Shown: positions 26,102 to 35,192 of the stretch, one piece after another
Numbering within the stretch: the first letter of the stretch is position 1
Layout: the number at the start of each line of letters is the position of its first letter
From: Alphaproteobacteria bacterium
GTDB taxonomy: Bacteria > Pseudomonadota > Alphaproteobacteria > UBA9219
Assembly (NCBI GenBank): GCA_028866275.1
Contig: JAGWIK010000002.1
Location: 1 to 64,000, forward strand
Length of the DNA stretch: 64,000 nucleotides
Direction: 5' to 3'
Translations under genes and position numbers: made by a program
Notes under the pieces: model-generated
Database searches by the model: none
What the model saw: only the letters and a program-made list of their open reading frames with translations
What the model was told of the DNA's origin: nothing

Positions 26102-26116
26102 TTTCAGTGACTGAAA
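26102..26116 (+). terminator. Weak hairpin after the family 9 glycosyltransferase
   Basis: TTTCAG pairs with CTGAAA around a TGA loop, followed by GTAATCTTTT. The short AT-containing stem makes it a marginal terminator. Confidence 0.35.
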
Positions 26117-26190
26117 GTAATCTTTTATGTCATATGGCTGCGCGTAGATAACAGGTTATTTTTAGAGTGTCGATTGTTTGAGGTGATATT

Positions 26191-27129
26191 ATGCCGGAAA
26201 ATAAAAAATCAACGATGATGGAACGTCTTCTTGCCGACTTTGAAGCTGTCCGTGAACCCTTATCCGGTCTTTTGCACTATCTTGGCGCGCGCGGTTATGC
26301 CGATTTCGGCCTGTTGTATCGAAAAGTTTTACGTGAGGAGGGGCCGGGGCGCGCCAAGGAGCTACGCGTGCTTTTTGGGCGCGGCGTCGAGCTTGACCCC
26401 AATAAATCGACTGTAGCCGTCCAGAAACAGGATGGGGTTTTGCATGGCGTCATTGTCCCGAACAGAAAAAACGACGAGCCTGTCGTTTTGATAAGTTTGG
26501 ATCATAACGGCGGCGTTCAATACAGTTCGTTGGCCAGAATTCTGCACCATATTGCGGTGGCTCCGGGAAAAACCGACATCAATATTGTGTACAGATCCCT
26601 GCTTGAGAAAATGGAGATAGATAACCGTGTGTCATTCGGGGCTGCCTACCTGAAACCGGAGGAGCAAAATATAACCCAATCGGAAATCGGGAATGGCGTC
26701 TCCAGCTCAAGCCCTGAATCCGATAATGGAAGCGGTGATTGCTTCATTTCCGATGAAGCGTCGCACGACATGCTTACGGATTTCTCGCCGATGGCCCTAT
26801 GGCGTGCGGCGGCGGCAAAAACGGTTGGCGGCGCCAGAAGGCATAAGGGGTGCAGGAACACCGAAGAATGGGCGCGCATGATTGCGCCTTATTTGTATCG
26901 CCGGCAAACAGAACCTTTGCGGGCCGAGTGGATGAAATCGGCCGAAACGATTTCAGTTGTTCTTAAGCGGGTCGAATCCGCCGATGCCGGAGTCGATGTC
27001 GATGATGTCGCACGCGTTCTGGCTATTTGTCATGCCGATTATTGCGGAGAAAGCGCCCGCAGGATACGACTGCTTATCAAGGCTTGCCCCGTCCCCTTTA
27101 ATCAGGGGATTGTGCCCGCGTTGCGCTAG
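26191..27129 (+). CDS. Hypothetical protein, unrecognised
   Basis: A 312-residue soluble protein with no family I recognise. GAGGTG lies before the ATG. The N-terminal 150 residues look folded ([45 protein letters not shown]). A Ser/Asn-rich linker (about 165-190) follows, then a helical C-terminal part with a possible small Cys/His cluster ([10 protein letters not shown]). No signal peptide or membrane segment is seen. Base composition is visibly less GC-rich than neighbouring genes, suggesting transfer. Its stop overlaps that of the convergent ettA by three bases. Confidence 0.75.
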   Translation: MPENKKSTMMERLLADFEAVREPLSGLLHYLGARGYADFGLLYRKVLREEGPGRAKELRVLFGRGVELDPNKSTVAVQKQDGVLHGVIVPNRKNDEPVVLISLDHNGGVQYSSLARILHHIAVAPGKTDINIVYRSLLEKMEIDNRVSFGAAYLKPEEQNITQSEIGNGVSSSSPESDNGSGDCFISDEASHDMLTDFSPMALWRAAAAKTVGGARRHKGCRNTEEWARMIAPYLYRRQTEPLRAEWMKSAETISVVLKRVESADAGVDVDDVARVLAICHADYCGESARRIRLLIKACPVPFNQGIVPALR

Positions 27130-28811
27130 CCGCGTTCCAGAGGTTTGTATTTGAGGCGGTGCGGCTGGTCGGCGTCCGAACCCAACCGGCGATGGCGGTC
27201 GGTTTCGTAATCCTGATAATTGCCTTCGAACCAGACAACCTGGCTGTCGCCTTCGAACGCCAGAATGTGCGTGGCGACGCGATCCATGAACCAGCGGTCA
27301 TGGGTGATGACGACGACGCAGCCGGGGAAGGCGACGATGGCGTCTTCGAGCGCGCGCAGCGTATCGACATCCAGATCGTTCGACGGTTCGTCGAGCAGCA
27401 GGACGTTGGCCCCCGATTTCAGCATTTTGGCCATATGGACGCGGTTGCGTTCGCCGCCCGACAGGATGCCGACCTTTTTCTGTTGATCGACGCCTTTAAA
27501 TCCGAATGCGGCGACATAGGCGCGGCTCGGCATCGATTTTTTGCCCAGATCGATGATGTCCAGCCCGTCCGAGATTTCTTCCCATACCGTTTTGTTGGCG
27601 TTCAGGCTGTCGCGGCTTTGGTCGACATAGCCCAGTTTGACGCTGTCGCCGATTTTGATCGCGCCGCTGTCGGGCGTTTCCTGTCCCGTGATCATGCGGA
27701 ACAGGGTCGATTTGCCGGCGCCGTTGGGGCCCAGAATGCCGACGATGCCGCCGGGCGGCAATTTGAACGACAAATCGTCGATCAGCAGCCGTTCGCCGTA
27801 TGATTTCCGCAGATGATCGGCATCGATGACATTGTTGCCCAGACGCGGCGGCGCGGGGATGATGATCTGCGCGGTGTCGGATGTCGCCTCAGCGCTTTGC
27901 TGCAGCAGGTTTTCATAGGCGGTGATGCGGGCCTTGCTTTTGGCTTGCCGCGCTTTGGGCGATTGCCGGATCCATTCCAATTCGCGGGCCAATGTTTTCT
28001 GGCGGCCGGTTTCGTCGCGCGATTCCTGTTCCAGACGTTTTTGTTTTTGTTCCAGCCACGCCGAATAATTGCCTTCATAGGGGATGCCCTTGGCGCGGTC
28101 GAGTTCCAGAATCCAGCCGGTGACGTTATCAAGGAAATAACGGTCATGCGTGACCATGACGACGGCGCCCGTATATTGCGCCAGATAGGTTTGCAGCCAC
28201 GCGATGGATTCCGCATCCAAATGGTTTGTCGGTTCGTCGAGCAGCAACAGGTCGGGTTTTTGCAGCAGCAGGCGGCACAAGGCGACGCGGCGGCGTTCGC
28301 CGCCCGACAAATTGGCGACATCGGCGTCGCCGGGCGGGCAACGCAGCGCGTCGAGCGCGATGTCGATCTGGCGGTTCAGGTCCCACAAATTGCCGGCGTC
28401 GATTTTTTCCTGCAGCGCGGCTTGTTCGTCGATCAGTTTTTGCATCTCGTCGGGGTCTTCGACTTCGCCGAGTTTGTTGCTGACTTCCTCGAACCGGTCG
28501 ATCAAGGCTTTTTTCTCGCCCAGGCCCGACATGACATTGCCCATGACCGTCAGGCCGGGGTCGAGCTGCGGTTCCTGCGGCAGATAGCCGACGGTGGCGC
28601 CTTCGGCCACCCACGCTTCGCCCGACCAATCGGTGTCGAGACCGGCCATGATTTTCAAAAGCGTCGATTTACCCGCGCCGTTGGGGCCAAGGACGCCGAT
28701 TTTGGCGTCGGGGTAGAAGGACAGCCAGACATCGTCCAGCACCTTCTTGCCGCCCGGCCACGCCTTGGACAGGCCCTTCATGACATAGATATATTGGTGA
28801 TGCGTGGCCAT
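27126..28811 (-). CDS. ettA: Energy-dependent translational throttle protein (ABC-F ATPase)
   Basis: EttA is a ribosome-binding ABC-F protein that gates the first elongation step according to the ATP/ADP ratio. The 561 residues contain two ABC modules: Walker [10 protein letters not shown] twice, signatures [11 protein letters not shown] and [11 protein letters not shown], and [11 protein letters not shown] and [12 protein letters not shown] linker helix region with many charged residues lies between them ([16 protein letters not shown]). The ATG at 28811 ([14 protein letters not shown]) matches the family N-terminus. The reading frame stays open upstream to 29033, but that part has no homology. 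Confidence 0.95.
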   Translation of the reverse strand: MATHHQYIYVMKGLSKAWPGGKKVLDDVWLSFYPDAKIGVLGPNGAGKSTLLKIMAGLDTDWSGEAWVAEGATVGYLPQEPQLDPGLTVMGNVMSGLGEKKALIDRFEEVSNKLGEVEDPDEMQKLIDEQAALQEKIDAGNLWDLNRQIDIALDALRCPPGDADVANLSGGERRRVALCRLLLQKPDLLLLDEPTNHLDAESIAWLQTYLAQYTGAVVMVTHDRYFLDNVTGWILELDRAKGIPYEGNYSAWLEQKQKRLEQESRDETGRQKTLARELEWIRQSPKARQAKSKARITAYENLLQQSAEATSDTAQIIIPAPPRLGNNVIDADHLRKSYGERLLIDDLSFKLPPGGIVGILGPNGAGKSTLFRMITGQETPDSGAIKIGDSVKLGYVDQSRDSLNANKTVWEEISDGLDIIDLGKKSMPSRAYVAAFGFKGVDQQKKVGILSGGERNRVHMAKMLKSGANVLLLDEPSNDLDVDTLRALEDAIVAFPGCVVVITHDRWFMDRVATHILAFEGDSQVVWFEGNYQDYETDRHRRLGSDADQPHRLKYKPLERG

Positions 28812-28980
28812 GGGGGAGTCCGTTCCAAAACAAGGGGATGGAGGGCGTTTTAAACCTATTGCCCTCAAAACGCAATGCGCGATTCGCCGGATGGACTTGA
28901 CAGTTGTGCAGCGCAGTACCAGAGTTCGCCCCATTTTCGACATAATCGAGCCAGTCGAATAAATCAGGTCGGAGGCGACA

Positions 28981-29802
28981 ATGTCTGTGGCGATGAAGAG
29001 CAAGGCGGGATCCTGTGGGCAAGACCCAAGCAAGACCGTTATCGATTATGGGCGCAAGCATATCAACGCGGTGATCGAGGATTGCAGGCAGCAGAGTGCC
29101 ACTTTTAGCTGCATGGAACGCGCGGTTTTATCCATCTTCACGGAAATGGATAACCGGCCCGGCGTTAATGCGGTTTACAGGATGTTCAGGTTTGCCGCCG
29201 TGGAAATCGCCGCCGAAATCGACGTCACGATGGAAACCGGCCTTGCCTGCTCCGGCGCTGCGGTTCATCCGGCCGCCGACAGTCGCGACAATTTGCGGTA
29301 TTTTATACTGGCGGCTGAAACTTTCGCGGCGTTGGCGCGGGAATTCAATCTGGCCGCCGAACGCGACAGGCTGGACAGCGCCGACCTGGCCCGTGGATTA
29401 TTCGTGCTTGTCAGTTCCTACGCCTGGGCGGGCAAACTTGACGGGACACAACAAGCCGATGCCGGAACGTTCGACCGGGCCCAAATTGCCGAAAATGTCA
29501 AAGATCAGGTAACGGCGTGGCTCGGCTGTGTTCGGGGATTGTCTGACGAAAACAGGGGCGGATTGATGGGAGCTCTGGCTTTTTCCGATAACGACAAAGA
29601 CAGGCTTTTGTCTGCCCTGATTCACGATGCCTATGTTCTGCCTGGGCTGCTGTATGCGGAAGCGGGCGCGGTTCGGTGCGATGAGGCGCCGTTTCGGCCA
29701 TCGGCGGCATCGGCCCATGCGGAGAATTTATACCGTGAAGCGGGGGGCTTGAAAAGCGAAGTCGGCCGCAGGCTTGCCGCGGGGCGGTTGGCTTTGGCCT
29801 GA
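28981..29802 (+). CDS. Hypothetical protein, unrecognised
   Basis: A 273-residue, mostly helical and acidic soluble protein with no recognised domain. A strong GGAGG site lies six bases before the ATG. Ala-rich helices such as [14 protein letters not shown] and [20 protein letters not shown] dominate. No signal peptide or membrane segment is visible. It is divergent from ettA, and the leader peptide of DAHP synthase starts 45 bases after its stop. With the gene at 26191 it is the second orphan flanking ettA; no similarity between the two was seen by eye. Confidence 0.75.
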   Translation: MSVAMKSKAGSCGQDPSKTVIDYGRKHINAVIEDCRQQSATFSCMERAVLSIFTEMDNRPGVNAVYRMFRFAAVEIAAEIDVTMETGLACSGAAVHPAADSRDNLRYFILAAETFAALAREFNLAAERDRLDSADLARGLFVLVSSYAWAGKLDGTQQADAGTFDRAQIAENVKDQVTAWLGCVRGLSDENRGGLMGALAFSDNDKDRLLSALIHDAYVLPGLLYAEAGAVRCDEAPFRPSAASAHAENLYREAGGLKSEVGRRLAAGRLALA

Positions 29803-29847
29803 AATCATTCTGTTGCGCCGGCGGATTCGTTTTGTTAGGCTTGGCCC

Positions 29848-29931
29848 ATGATTTCCGCGCCCATCCCTTTTTCCGTTTCGACGCCTGTTGCCGGCGGCGC
29901 GTTCGGCTATGGATTCTATTGGTTCCGGTAA
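29848..29931 (+). CDS. Putative aromatic-rich leader peptide upstream of DAHP synthase
   Basis: A 27-codon frame too short for usual gene calling. It ends FGYGFYWFR, so six of eight consecutive residues before the final Arg are Phe, Tyr or Trp. It lies 94 bases before the class II DAHP synthase, the first enzyme of aromatic amino acid synthesis. Its last codons and stop form the left arm of an 8-bp hairpin. This is the layout of ribosome-mediated attenuation. A weak promoter (TTGCGC, 17 bases, TAGGCT at 29836-29841) would start transcription at or next to its ATG. That would make it leaderless, as known for the trp leader peptide of Sinorhizobium. Confidence 0.65.
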   Translation: MISAPIPFSVSTPVAGGAFGYGFYWFR

Positions 29932-29940
29932 AACCGGAAC
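29922..29940 (+). promoter_or_regulatory. Hairpin at the end of the leader peptide (attenuator element)
   Basis: GTTCCGGT pairs with ACCGGAAC around an AAA loop, overlapping the Trp-Phe-Arg-stop codons. A ribosome finishing the peptide would cover it, while one stalled at the aromatic codons would leave it free. An upstream segment, GCGCGTTCGG, could pair with CCGGAAC plus GCGC downstream as an alternative. No T-run terminator was found before the DAHP synthase gene. Confidence 0.5.
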
Positions 29941-30025
29941 ACACGCGCGCTTTTCCCCCTTATAATTCGACATTTTCCCTCGGCCCGGCTAAAAGCCGTG
30001 GCGCTGAATTTATGAAAGACCGATC

Positions 30026-31399
30026 ATGACAAATCTTGCGAACTGGACGCCCGACAGCTGGCGCGCCAAACCGGCCAAGCAGATGCCGACCTATCTTGAC
30101 GCCGCTAAAGCGGCCGAAGTGGAAGCGCGGCTGGGCAAAATGCCGCCGCTGGTTTTTGCGGGCGAGGCGCGCAAGTTGAAGAAAAAGCTGGCCACGGTCG
30201 CGGCCGGCGAGGCGTTTTTGTTCATGGGCGGCGATTGCGCCGAAAGCTTTGCCGAATTTTCCGCCAACAATATCCGCGACACTTTCCGCATGATTTTGCA
30301 AATGGCGGTGGTGTTGACCTTTGGCGGCGGCATTCCCGTCGTCAAGGTCGGGCGCATGGCCGGGCAATTCGCCAAGCCGCGGTCGGACGACACCGAAACG
30401 CGCGATGGGGTGACGTTGCCCAGTTATCGCGGCGATATTATCAACGGGCTGGATTTCACCGCGGAATCGCGCCGTCATGACCCCGAACGCATGATGCAGG
30501 TGTATAACCAGTCCGCCGCGACGCTGAATTTGTTGCGCGCCTTTGTGCAGGGCGGTTATGCCGATTTGCATCGCGTGCATCAATGGAATCTGGATTTTGT
30601 CGCGCGCGGGTTGCAGGGCGAACGATATCGCAATCTGGCCAACCGCATCGACGACACGCTGGAATTCATGGCCGCCTGCAATATCACGGCGGAAACGTCG
30701 GCGCAGATACGCGAAACCGAATTTTACACGTCGCATGAAGCTTTGTTGCTGCCCTATGAACAGGCATTGACGCGTATCGATTCAACGTCGGGCGATTGGT
30801 ACGACGTGTCCGCGCATATGTTGTGGATCGGCGAACGCACGCGCCAGCCGGACGGCGCGCATGTCGAGTTTCTGCGCGGCGTCAAAAACCCCATCGGGTT
30901 GAAATGCGGGCCGAAAATGGCGACCGACGATTTGATGCGTTTGGTCGAGGTTTTAAATCCGGCCAACGAACCGGGGCGGTTGACCTTGATCGCGCGTATG
31001 GGCGACGACAAAATCGCCACGGCGTTGGCGCCGTTGCTGCGTGCGACCAAAGCGGCGGGACGTGTCGAAGTGTGGTGCAGTGATCCCATGCACGGCAATA
31101 CGCATGTGTCGGCCAGCGGGTACAAGACGCGCGAATTTTCGCGTATTTTGACAGAGGTGCGCGGCTTTTTTGATGTCTGCCGCGCCGAGGGCGTTCATCC
31201 CGGCGGCGTGCATCTGGAAATGACGGGGCAGGAAGTCACCGAATGCGTTGGCGGCGCGGCGGCCGTTACCGATGCGGGGCTGGCGGCGCGTTATGAAACC
31301 CATTGCGATCCACGATTGAATGCGACGCAGGCGTTGGAGTTGGCTTTTCTGATCGCCGATTATCTGAAACAGGGACGCAAAGCCGCGCCGGAAATCTGA
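30026..31399 (+). CDS. aroG: Class II 3-deoxy-D-arabino-heptulosonate 7-phosphate synthase
   Basis: This enzyme condenses phosphoenolpyruvate and erythrose 4-phosphate as the first step of the shikimate pathway. The plant-like class II signature is clear over 457 residues: [15 protein letters not shown] (metal-binding Cys), [43 protein letters not shown] and [18 protein letters not shown]. It is normal in length. The leader peptide and hairpin upstream suggest control by aromatic amino acid supply at the level of tRNA charging. Confidence 0.96.
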   Translation: MTNLANWTPDSWRAKPAKQMPTYLDAAKAAEVEARLGKMPPLVFAGEARKLKKKLATVAAGEAFLFMGGDCAESFAEFSANNIRDTFRMILQMAVVLTFGGGIPVVKVGRMAGQFAKPRSDDTETRDGVTLPSYRGDIINGLDFTAESRRHDPERMMQVYNQSAATLNLLRAFVQGGYADLHRVHQWNLDFVARGLQGERYRNLANRIDDTLEFMAACNITAETSAQIRETEFYTSHEALLLPYEQALTRIDSTSGDWYDVSAHMLWIGERTRQPDGAHVEFLRGVKNPIGLKCGPKMATDDLMRLVEVLNPANEPGRLTLIARMGDDKIATALAPLLRATKAAGRVEVWCSDPMHGNTHVSASGYKTREFSRILTEVRGFFDVCRAEGVHPGGVHLEMTGQEVTECVGGAAAVTDAGLAARYETHCDPRLNATQALELAFLIADYLKQGRKAAPEI

Positions 31400-31429
31400 A
31401 AAATCCGGTTTGTTAGCGCTTCCTTAAGC

Positions 31430-31454
31430 ATAGATGGCCTTGCGGGCCATCTAT
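31430..31454. terminator. Perfect 10-bp hairpin after DAHP synthase
   Basis: ATAGATGGCC pairs exactly with GGCCATCTAT around a 5-base loop, 30 bases after the stop. No T-run follows, so it may act as an RNA end-stabiliser or a Rho-assisted terminator. Confidence 0.45.
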
Positions 31455-31596
31455 CGCTACCCGCCATTGGTATGTTCATATCCATAAACAATAAAAGTAT
31501 TAATGGTGTTTGGGCGAAGTCTTTCGCGTGGTATTTTGCCTGAGTAACGAATTTTTGCCGCGATTTTTGAAAGACATTTTAAACGGAGAAAAGACC

Positions 31597-31977
31597 ATGG
31601 TTTACGAAACGCGTCGCATTGTTTTGGAAAAAGAAGAGCTGTTCCTGGCATTGGAAGCCCATGGTCGCATGACCCCGCATTTCTTGCCGCGCGGCCGGGT
31701 CGTGGATTTCGAAGCCTTGTCGCCGACCAGCATTATGGTCACGGTCGAGACCGAACCTGATGCGCAGGAAGCGACGGTGATTTTCACCGACGGCAAGCTG
31801 GTGCAGGCTTTGGTGCGGTTTTGTCTGGAAAACAATATCATGTTGCCGCGCGCCGCGCGCAAATCCGTGGCGGTCGATGCCGAACATGTGTCGCTGTGCA
31901 TGGATATGGATGTCGATATTTTTATGCCGCGCAGTGCGCCGGCGTCGTTTGCCGATTTGTGCATGGCGGCGGGATAA
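31597..31977 (+). CDS. Conserved hypothetical protein
   Basis: A 126-residue soluble protein. GGAG lies ten bases before the chosen ATG; the longer open frame from 31510 lacks such a site. It contains RRIVLEKEELFLALEAHGRMTPHFLP and VQALVRFCLENNIMLPRAARKSV, resembling small proteins of unknown function in Rhodospirillales-type genomes. That resemblance is from memory and not verified. No signal peptide, membrane helix or catalytic motif is seen. It stands alone between DAHP synthase and the tRNA-Ile2 terminator. Confidence 0.7.
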   Translation: MVYETRRIVLEKEELFLALEAHGRMTPHFLPRGRVVDFEALSPTSIMVTVETEPDAQEATVIFTDGKLVQALVRFCLENNIMLPRAARKSVAVDAEHVSLCMDMDVDIFMPRSAPASFADLCMAAG

Positions 31978-32029
31978 GGTGGTGGGCCATTGGGTCGAAC
32001 CGGCTGGCCCTTCAACTCTGCCAGACAAA

Positions 32030-32065
32030 CCAATGAACAACCCCGTTAATGGGGCTGTTCATTGG
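32030..32065 (-). terminator. Terminator hairpin fused to the tRNA-Ile2 3' end
   Basis: CCAATGAACAACCCC and GGGGCTGTTCATTGG flank a 6-base loop. On the minus-strand RNA the single mismatch becomes a G-U pair, so all 15 positions pair, followed by UUUGUCU. The stem begins with the CCA of the tRNA itself. Confidence 0.75.
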
Positions 32066-32138
32066 TGGGCCCGGCAGGATTCGAACCTGCGACAACACCG
32101 TTATGAGCGGTGCGTTCTAACCGCTGAACTACAGGCCC
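32063..32138 (-). tRNA. tRNA-Ile2 (CAU anticodon), CCA encoded
   Basis: On the minus strand a full cloverleaf is seen: acceptor GGGCCTG/CGGGCCC, D-arm GTTC-AGCGGTTA-GAAC, anticodon arm CACCG-CTCATAA-CGGTG, T-arm GCAGG-TTCGAAT-CCTGC, A discriminator and CCA. The CAT anticodon leaves Met or Ile2. The GGGCC acceptor and short D-loop resemble Ile2 (AUA-reading after lysidine modification) more than elongator Met. Family assignment is therefore probable, not certain. Confidence 0.8.
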
Positions 32139-32214
32139 ACGCAGCAACGGATGCACAGGGATAACAAAGTCTTACGGCTTTGAGAAACATATTTTTGCCG
32201 TTATAACGGCTTTC

Positions 32215-32778
32215 ATGAGCAAGGCTTTTACCAAAGACACGGATTCGGACGATGAAGACAGGGACGGCGACGATGCCGCCGCTTTGCCGTCGGGATTAAA
32301 AAATTACGTCACGCCGCGCGGTTTTGCCGCGATGCAGGACGAGCTGCGTCAATTGATGCGCGTCGAACGACCCAAAATCGTGGAAATCGTGTCATGGGCG
32401 GCGGGCAATGGCGACCGGTCGGAAAATGGCGATTACATATACGGCAAAAAACGGTTGCGCGAGATCGACCGCCGCGTGCGGTATTTGACCAAGCGGCTGG
32501 AATCCGCAGAAATTGTCGACCCGCAAATGCAGAAAAACCGCGACCGCGTGTTTTTCGGGGCGACGGTTACGTATATCCGCGCCGACGACAGCGAACAGAC
32601 GGTCACGATTGTCGGCGTCGACGAAGCCGATATGGGGCAGGGCAAGATAAGCTGGATTTCGCCCATCGCGCGAGCGTTGACCAAGACGCAGGTGGGAGAC
32701 ACGGTCGAGGTGCGCACGCCCGCCGGTGTCGAGGCGTTGGAGATCGTTTCGATCAGTTATGATGTGGTTGCGTTGTGA
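32215..32778 (+). CDS. greB: Transcription elongation factor GreB
   Basis: GreB rescues backtracked RNA polymerase by stimulating transcript cleavage. The coiled-coil tip motif GDRSENGDYIYGKKRLREIDRRVRYL, split by its usual spacing, is diagnostic of GreB rather than GreA. The C-terminal FKBP-like domain has FFGATVTYI and SPIARALTKTQVGDTVEV. An acidic N-terminal extension of about 28 residues (DTDSDDEDRDGDD) precedes the Gre core. greA is present separately at 46951. It is divergent from tRNA-Ile2. Confidence 0.93.
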   Translation: MSKAFTKDTDSDDEDRDGDDAAALPSGLKNYVTPRGFAAMQDELRQLMRVERPKIVEIVSWAAGNGDRSENGDYIYGKKRLREIDRRVRYLTKRLESAEIVDPQMQKNRDRVFFGATVTYIRADDSEQTVTIVGVDEADMGQGKISWISPIARALTKTQVGDTVEVRTPAGVEALEIVSISYDVVAL

Positions 32779-33089
32779 GTGCGGTTAGTTTTTGGCCTTG
32801 TGTTCTTCTTATGGAACCGGCGGGGCAAGATGCCGGATTCCAGTTTTTTATGTTCAGGCGAGCAAGGTTTGTGGATTAGGCATGGTTAAAGGGCGGGGAA
32901 AAAACGCATAAATTCCATGCGCCATTTCTTAATTGGTTAACAGAAAGTAACCAAGTTATTGAAAGTATTGATAAAATTGTCTTTATTGCCATTTTCGGGT
33001 AATATCAATTCTACCACAAGATTTATGAGCTGAGCGGCGCAAGCCGTTAATAACTCTGAAACTATTTGAGAAAGCCAAAGGAGGCAGCT
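32779..33089. other. AT-rich intergenic region, no gene
   Basis: No credible coding frame is present. It holds a terminator for greB (32813-32850) and then an AT-rich stretch. A plausible promoter for the next gene is TTGTCT (32977-32982), 17 bases, TAATAT (33000-33005). Base composition shifts here toward that of the following two genes. Confidence 0.6.
32813..32850 (+). terminator. Terminator after greB
   Basis: GGAACCGGC pairs with GCCGGATTCC (one bulged A) around a 10-base loop, followed by AGTTTTTTA. Confidence 0.6.
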
Positions 33090-33527
33090 ATGTTGGGAGC
33101 AGTTGCAGTATTAGAAGAACGGATTGTTCGCAGCGTTCGGTCTGTTCCGCGTTTAAGATTGGTCCCTATGCCCGAAGCGTCTTACATTGGCGAACTTTAT
33201 GAAACGCCAAAACAGCGGCATCCGCAGGAAAACTCCTTGGCGGGACTTTATCGCGTGTCCGGGCTGGGCGACGATGACGGCGTTTACGCAATTCCCGTTT
33301 TCGATGATGAAACGCCTCAACGGGTCTTTCTAAGCGAAGCAAAAAAAGTGACTAGCAGGCTTCCGCACCGGGAAGGCGTTATTCCGACCTATGGAATGAA
33401 TGAAGTCACGCTGTATCCCGAAGGCAAAAATGAGGTTCTTGACCTCCGGGAAAAGCCCGAACTTCATAGAACTCTTGTTAAGGGGGTTCAGAAGGCATTC
33501 CCCAATACATCTTTTGATTTCGTCTAA
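33090..33527 (+). CDS. Hypothetical protein, unrecognised (accessory)
   Basis: A 145-residue protein with no recognised family. The ATG at 33090 has a very strong AAAGGAGG site; the frame also runs 24 bases upstream to another start without one. The sequence is basic near the N-terminus (RIVRSVRSVPRLRLVP) and otherwise soluble (YRVSGLGDDDGVYAIPVF). GC content is clearly lower than the surroundings. The next gene follows after 29 bases in the same direction, so the two are probably an operon. Confidence 0.7.
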   Translation: MLGAVAVLEERIVRSVRSVPRLRLVPMPEASYIGELYETPKQRHPQENSLAGLYRVSGLGDDDGVYAIPVFDDETPQRVFLSEAKKVTSRLPHREGVIPTYGMNEVTLYPEGKNEVLDLREKPELHRTLVKGVQKAFPNTSFDFV

Positions 33528-33556
33528 GCATAGCAACTTCGCACCGAGGGACAGCT

Positions 33557-34378
33557 ATGCTTGGGTTAAGCCTCAAGACTGATGAATTTTTTCAAACCGT
33601 CATTCAAAGCAAGATTGACGCGGGTGATCTGGCTTTCCCCGATCCTGCCACGGATTTTATCCTTTTTTATGCTGGCCCTTCCAAAGAAATTCTGCGCCGC
33701 CTAAATGCCACGGCGACCGCGTGGGGAAGAATTGACGAAACACCGAATTGGAAAACGGCGGCGAACGAAGCCAAAAGGCTCGGGGCTGGCCGCTTGGACG
33801 ACACGAATCTTTTTTCTTATTTAATGTCCGCTGCTTTCGAGGCCGATCTTGCGGCTGCAATCGGAAGCACAGACATAAAGGACACGAAAAAGCAGATATG
33901 GGATAGCGTTTCAGACAAGCTTGCTCATACCAATTTCCGCGAAGCGGCAACGCTCGTATGCGGGGCAGATGAAGCATCTTCATTCGTCCAAAAAGAAATG
34001 CTCGGCATGTTGGACGGTACGCATCTGGAAATCTTGAACAAGCGCCCGGCTAATCTGTTCCGCGATTTTAAAGCGCTAGGCGCGGATGAGGTTCAGCGCC
34101 TAATGAGCGCGACTTACCTGCTTGAGTTGAAGGCTTATGCAAAGGCCAATAAAGACGTTGAAGCAGTGAAATTCTACAAACGCCAACGCGCTTTCTTTCT
34201 TGCTTGGAGAGTTGATAAGAGAACAGCCCTTAAGGCCCAGCCGCAAGATGCACGTATGGCATTCCGGCAAACCAGAAAAGAAATTCTTGTCCGTCATAAT
34301 GGCTCCGCAAAACAGGCTCCAAACCCTCCTGCTAATTCCAATGTCGCGCCCGTACCGCCATCCAGCAACACGCTGTAA
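33557..34378 (+). CDS. Hypothetical protein, unrecognised (accessory)
   Basis: A 273-residue protein, largely helical and soluble, with no recognised domain. GAGGGA lies before the ATG. The C-terminal 35 residues are Pro/Asn-rich (APNPPANSNVAPVPPSSN) and probably disordered. Repeated Lys/Ala helices such as LLELKAYAKANKDVEAVKFYKRQRAF are notable. Base composition and codon use differ from nearby housekeeping genes, as in the preceding gene. The pair sits between two tRNA loci, a common setting for acquired DNA. Confidence 0.7.
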   Translation: MLGLSLKTDEFFQTVIQSKIDAGDLAFPDPATDFILFYAGPSKEILRRLNATATAWGRIDETPNWKTAANEAKRLGAGRLDDTNLFSYLMSAAFEADLAAAIGSTDIKDTKKQIWDSVSDKLAHTNFREAATLVCGADEASSFVQKEMLGMLDGTHLEILNKRPANLFRDFKALGADEVQRLMSATYLLELKAYAKANKDVEAVKFYKRQRAFFLAWRVDKRTALKAQPQDARMAFRQTRKEILVRHNGSAKQAPNPPANSNVAPVPPSSNTL

Positions 34379-34638
34379 GACTTTCTTCAAAAATCAAAAA
34401 AATCGTCCGCTTTTAAAGGGGACTCCTTAATATAATTTTCCCCGTCCGATAGTCCGGGCGTTTTCCGAGTTAGGGTAAGAATACAGTAGCGGGCGCTCGG
34501 CATAAGAAGCCGACACGACAGGATTGAAGAGATAAGAAGTTGGGAAATCTTGGCTTATTTCTACAATGCTTCTACATGAAGCAATTTGTGTTTTTAGCAA
34601 AACAGCCATAAACCAAGCATAACATCTTGATTATAAAA

Positions 34639-34713
<75 letters not shown>

Positions 34714-34816
34714 ATCGGGCGGTATGTATAATGGTCTGGCGGGCCGAGCGCAACTGCCTATTTTATAATTCCGCTGTTTACTTTCAACGGCTTCCCCTGA
34801 TATTCCTGTTTTGTCT

Positions 34817-34903
34817 GCGGGCATGGCGGAACTGGTAGACGCACAGGACTTAAAATCCTGAGTCCGCAAGGACGTGCCGGTTCGATTCCGGCTGCCCGCA
34901 CCA
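34817..34903 (+). tRNA. tRNA-Leu (UAA anticodon), CCA encoded
   Basis: A class II tRNA of 87 bases with acceptor GCGGGCA/TGCCCGC, anticodon arm CAGGA-CTTAAAA-TCCTG with TAA, a long variable arm (AGTCCGCAAGGACG) and T-arm GCCGG-TTCGATT-CCGGC. CCA is encoded. Two GC-rich hairpins (one at 34929-34944) follow before the next gene. Confidence 0.96.
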
Positions 34904-34963
34904 CCTTTTGCCCGCTTGGCGGGGGCTTGGGTGGCCTGCCACCCACACAACAAAGGCGGCGTT

Positions 34964-35185
34964 ATGAGCGACGGCGAAGTCAAAGACAGCAACGGCACGG
35001 TTCTTAACGAAGGCGACAGCGTTCAGCTTATCAAGGATTTAAAGGTCAAGGGCGCGGGCGAAACCTTGAAACGCGGCACGACTATCAAGAACATCCATTT
35101 GACGTCGAATGACGAAGAAATAGAATGCAGAACCGGATCGATTAAAGGGCTGGTTCTGAAAACCTGCTTTTTGAAAAAGGTGTAA
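34964..35185 (+). CDS. PhnA-type protein, C-terminal domain only
   Basis: The 73-residue protein corresponds to the C-terminal PhnA (YjdM) domain: [25 protein letters not shown], split by normal spacing, then TIKNIHL and [20 protein letters not shown]. The N-terminal zinc ribbon of full-length YjdM is absent. Single-domain forms are common. Despite the name, YjdM has no demonstrated general role in phosphonate breakdown. AAAGG precedes the ATG. guaA starts eight bases later, so they may be cotranscribed. Confidence 0.85.
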   Translation: MSDGEVKDSNGTVLNEGDSVQLIKDLKVKGAGETLKRGTTIKNIHLTSNDEEIECRTGSIKGLVLKTCFLKKV

Positions 35186-35192
35186 TCGCAGC

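Noticed and set aside
28812-29033. N-terminal extension of ettA
   Set aside because: The frame is open upstream, but the family N-terminus begins at MATHHQYIY and the extra part has no homology and would overlap the divergent gene.
32063-32138. Elongator tRNA-Met for the CAU-anticodon tRNA
   Set aside because: The GGGCC acceptor and D-loop fit Ile2 better; Met was kept only as an alternative.
34427-34609. 60-codon frame on the minus strand beside tRNA-Asn
   Set aside because: No ribosome binding site and no similarity; the 260-base gap otherwise holds nothing recognisable.
32779-34638. Integrated phage or integrative element at a tRNA
   Set aside because: No integrase, no repeat of a tRNA 3' end and no phage-type genes were seen; only composition and position suggest transfer.
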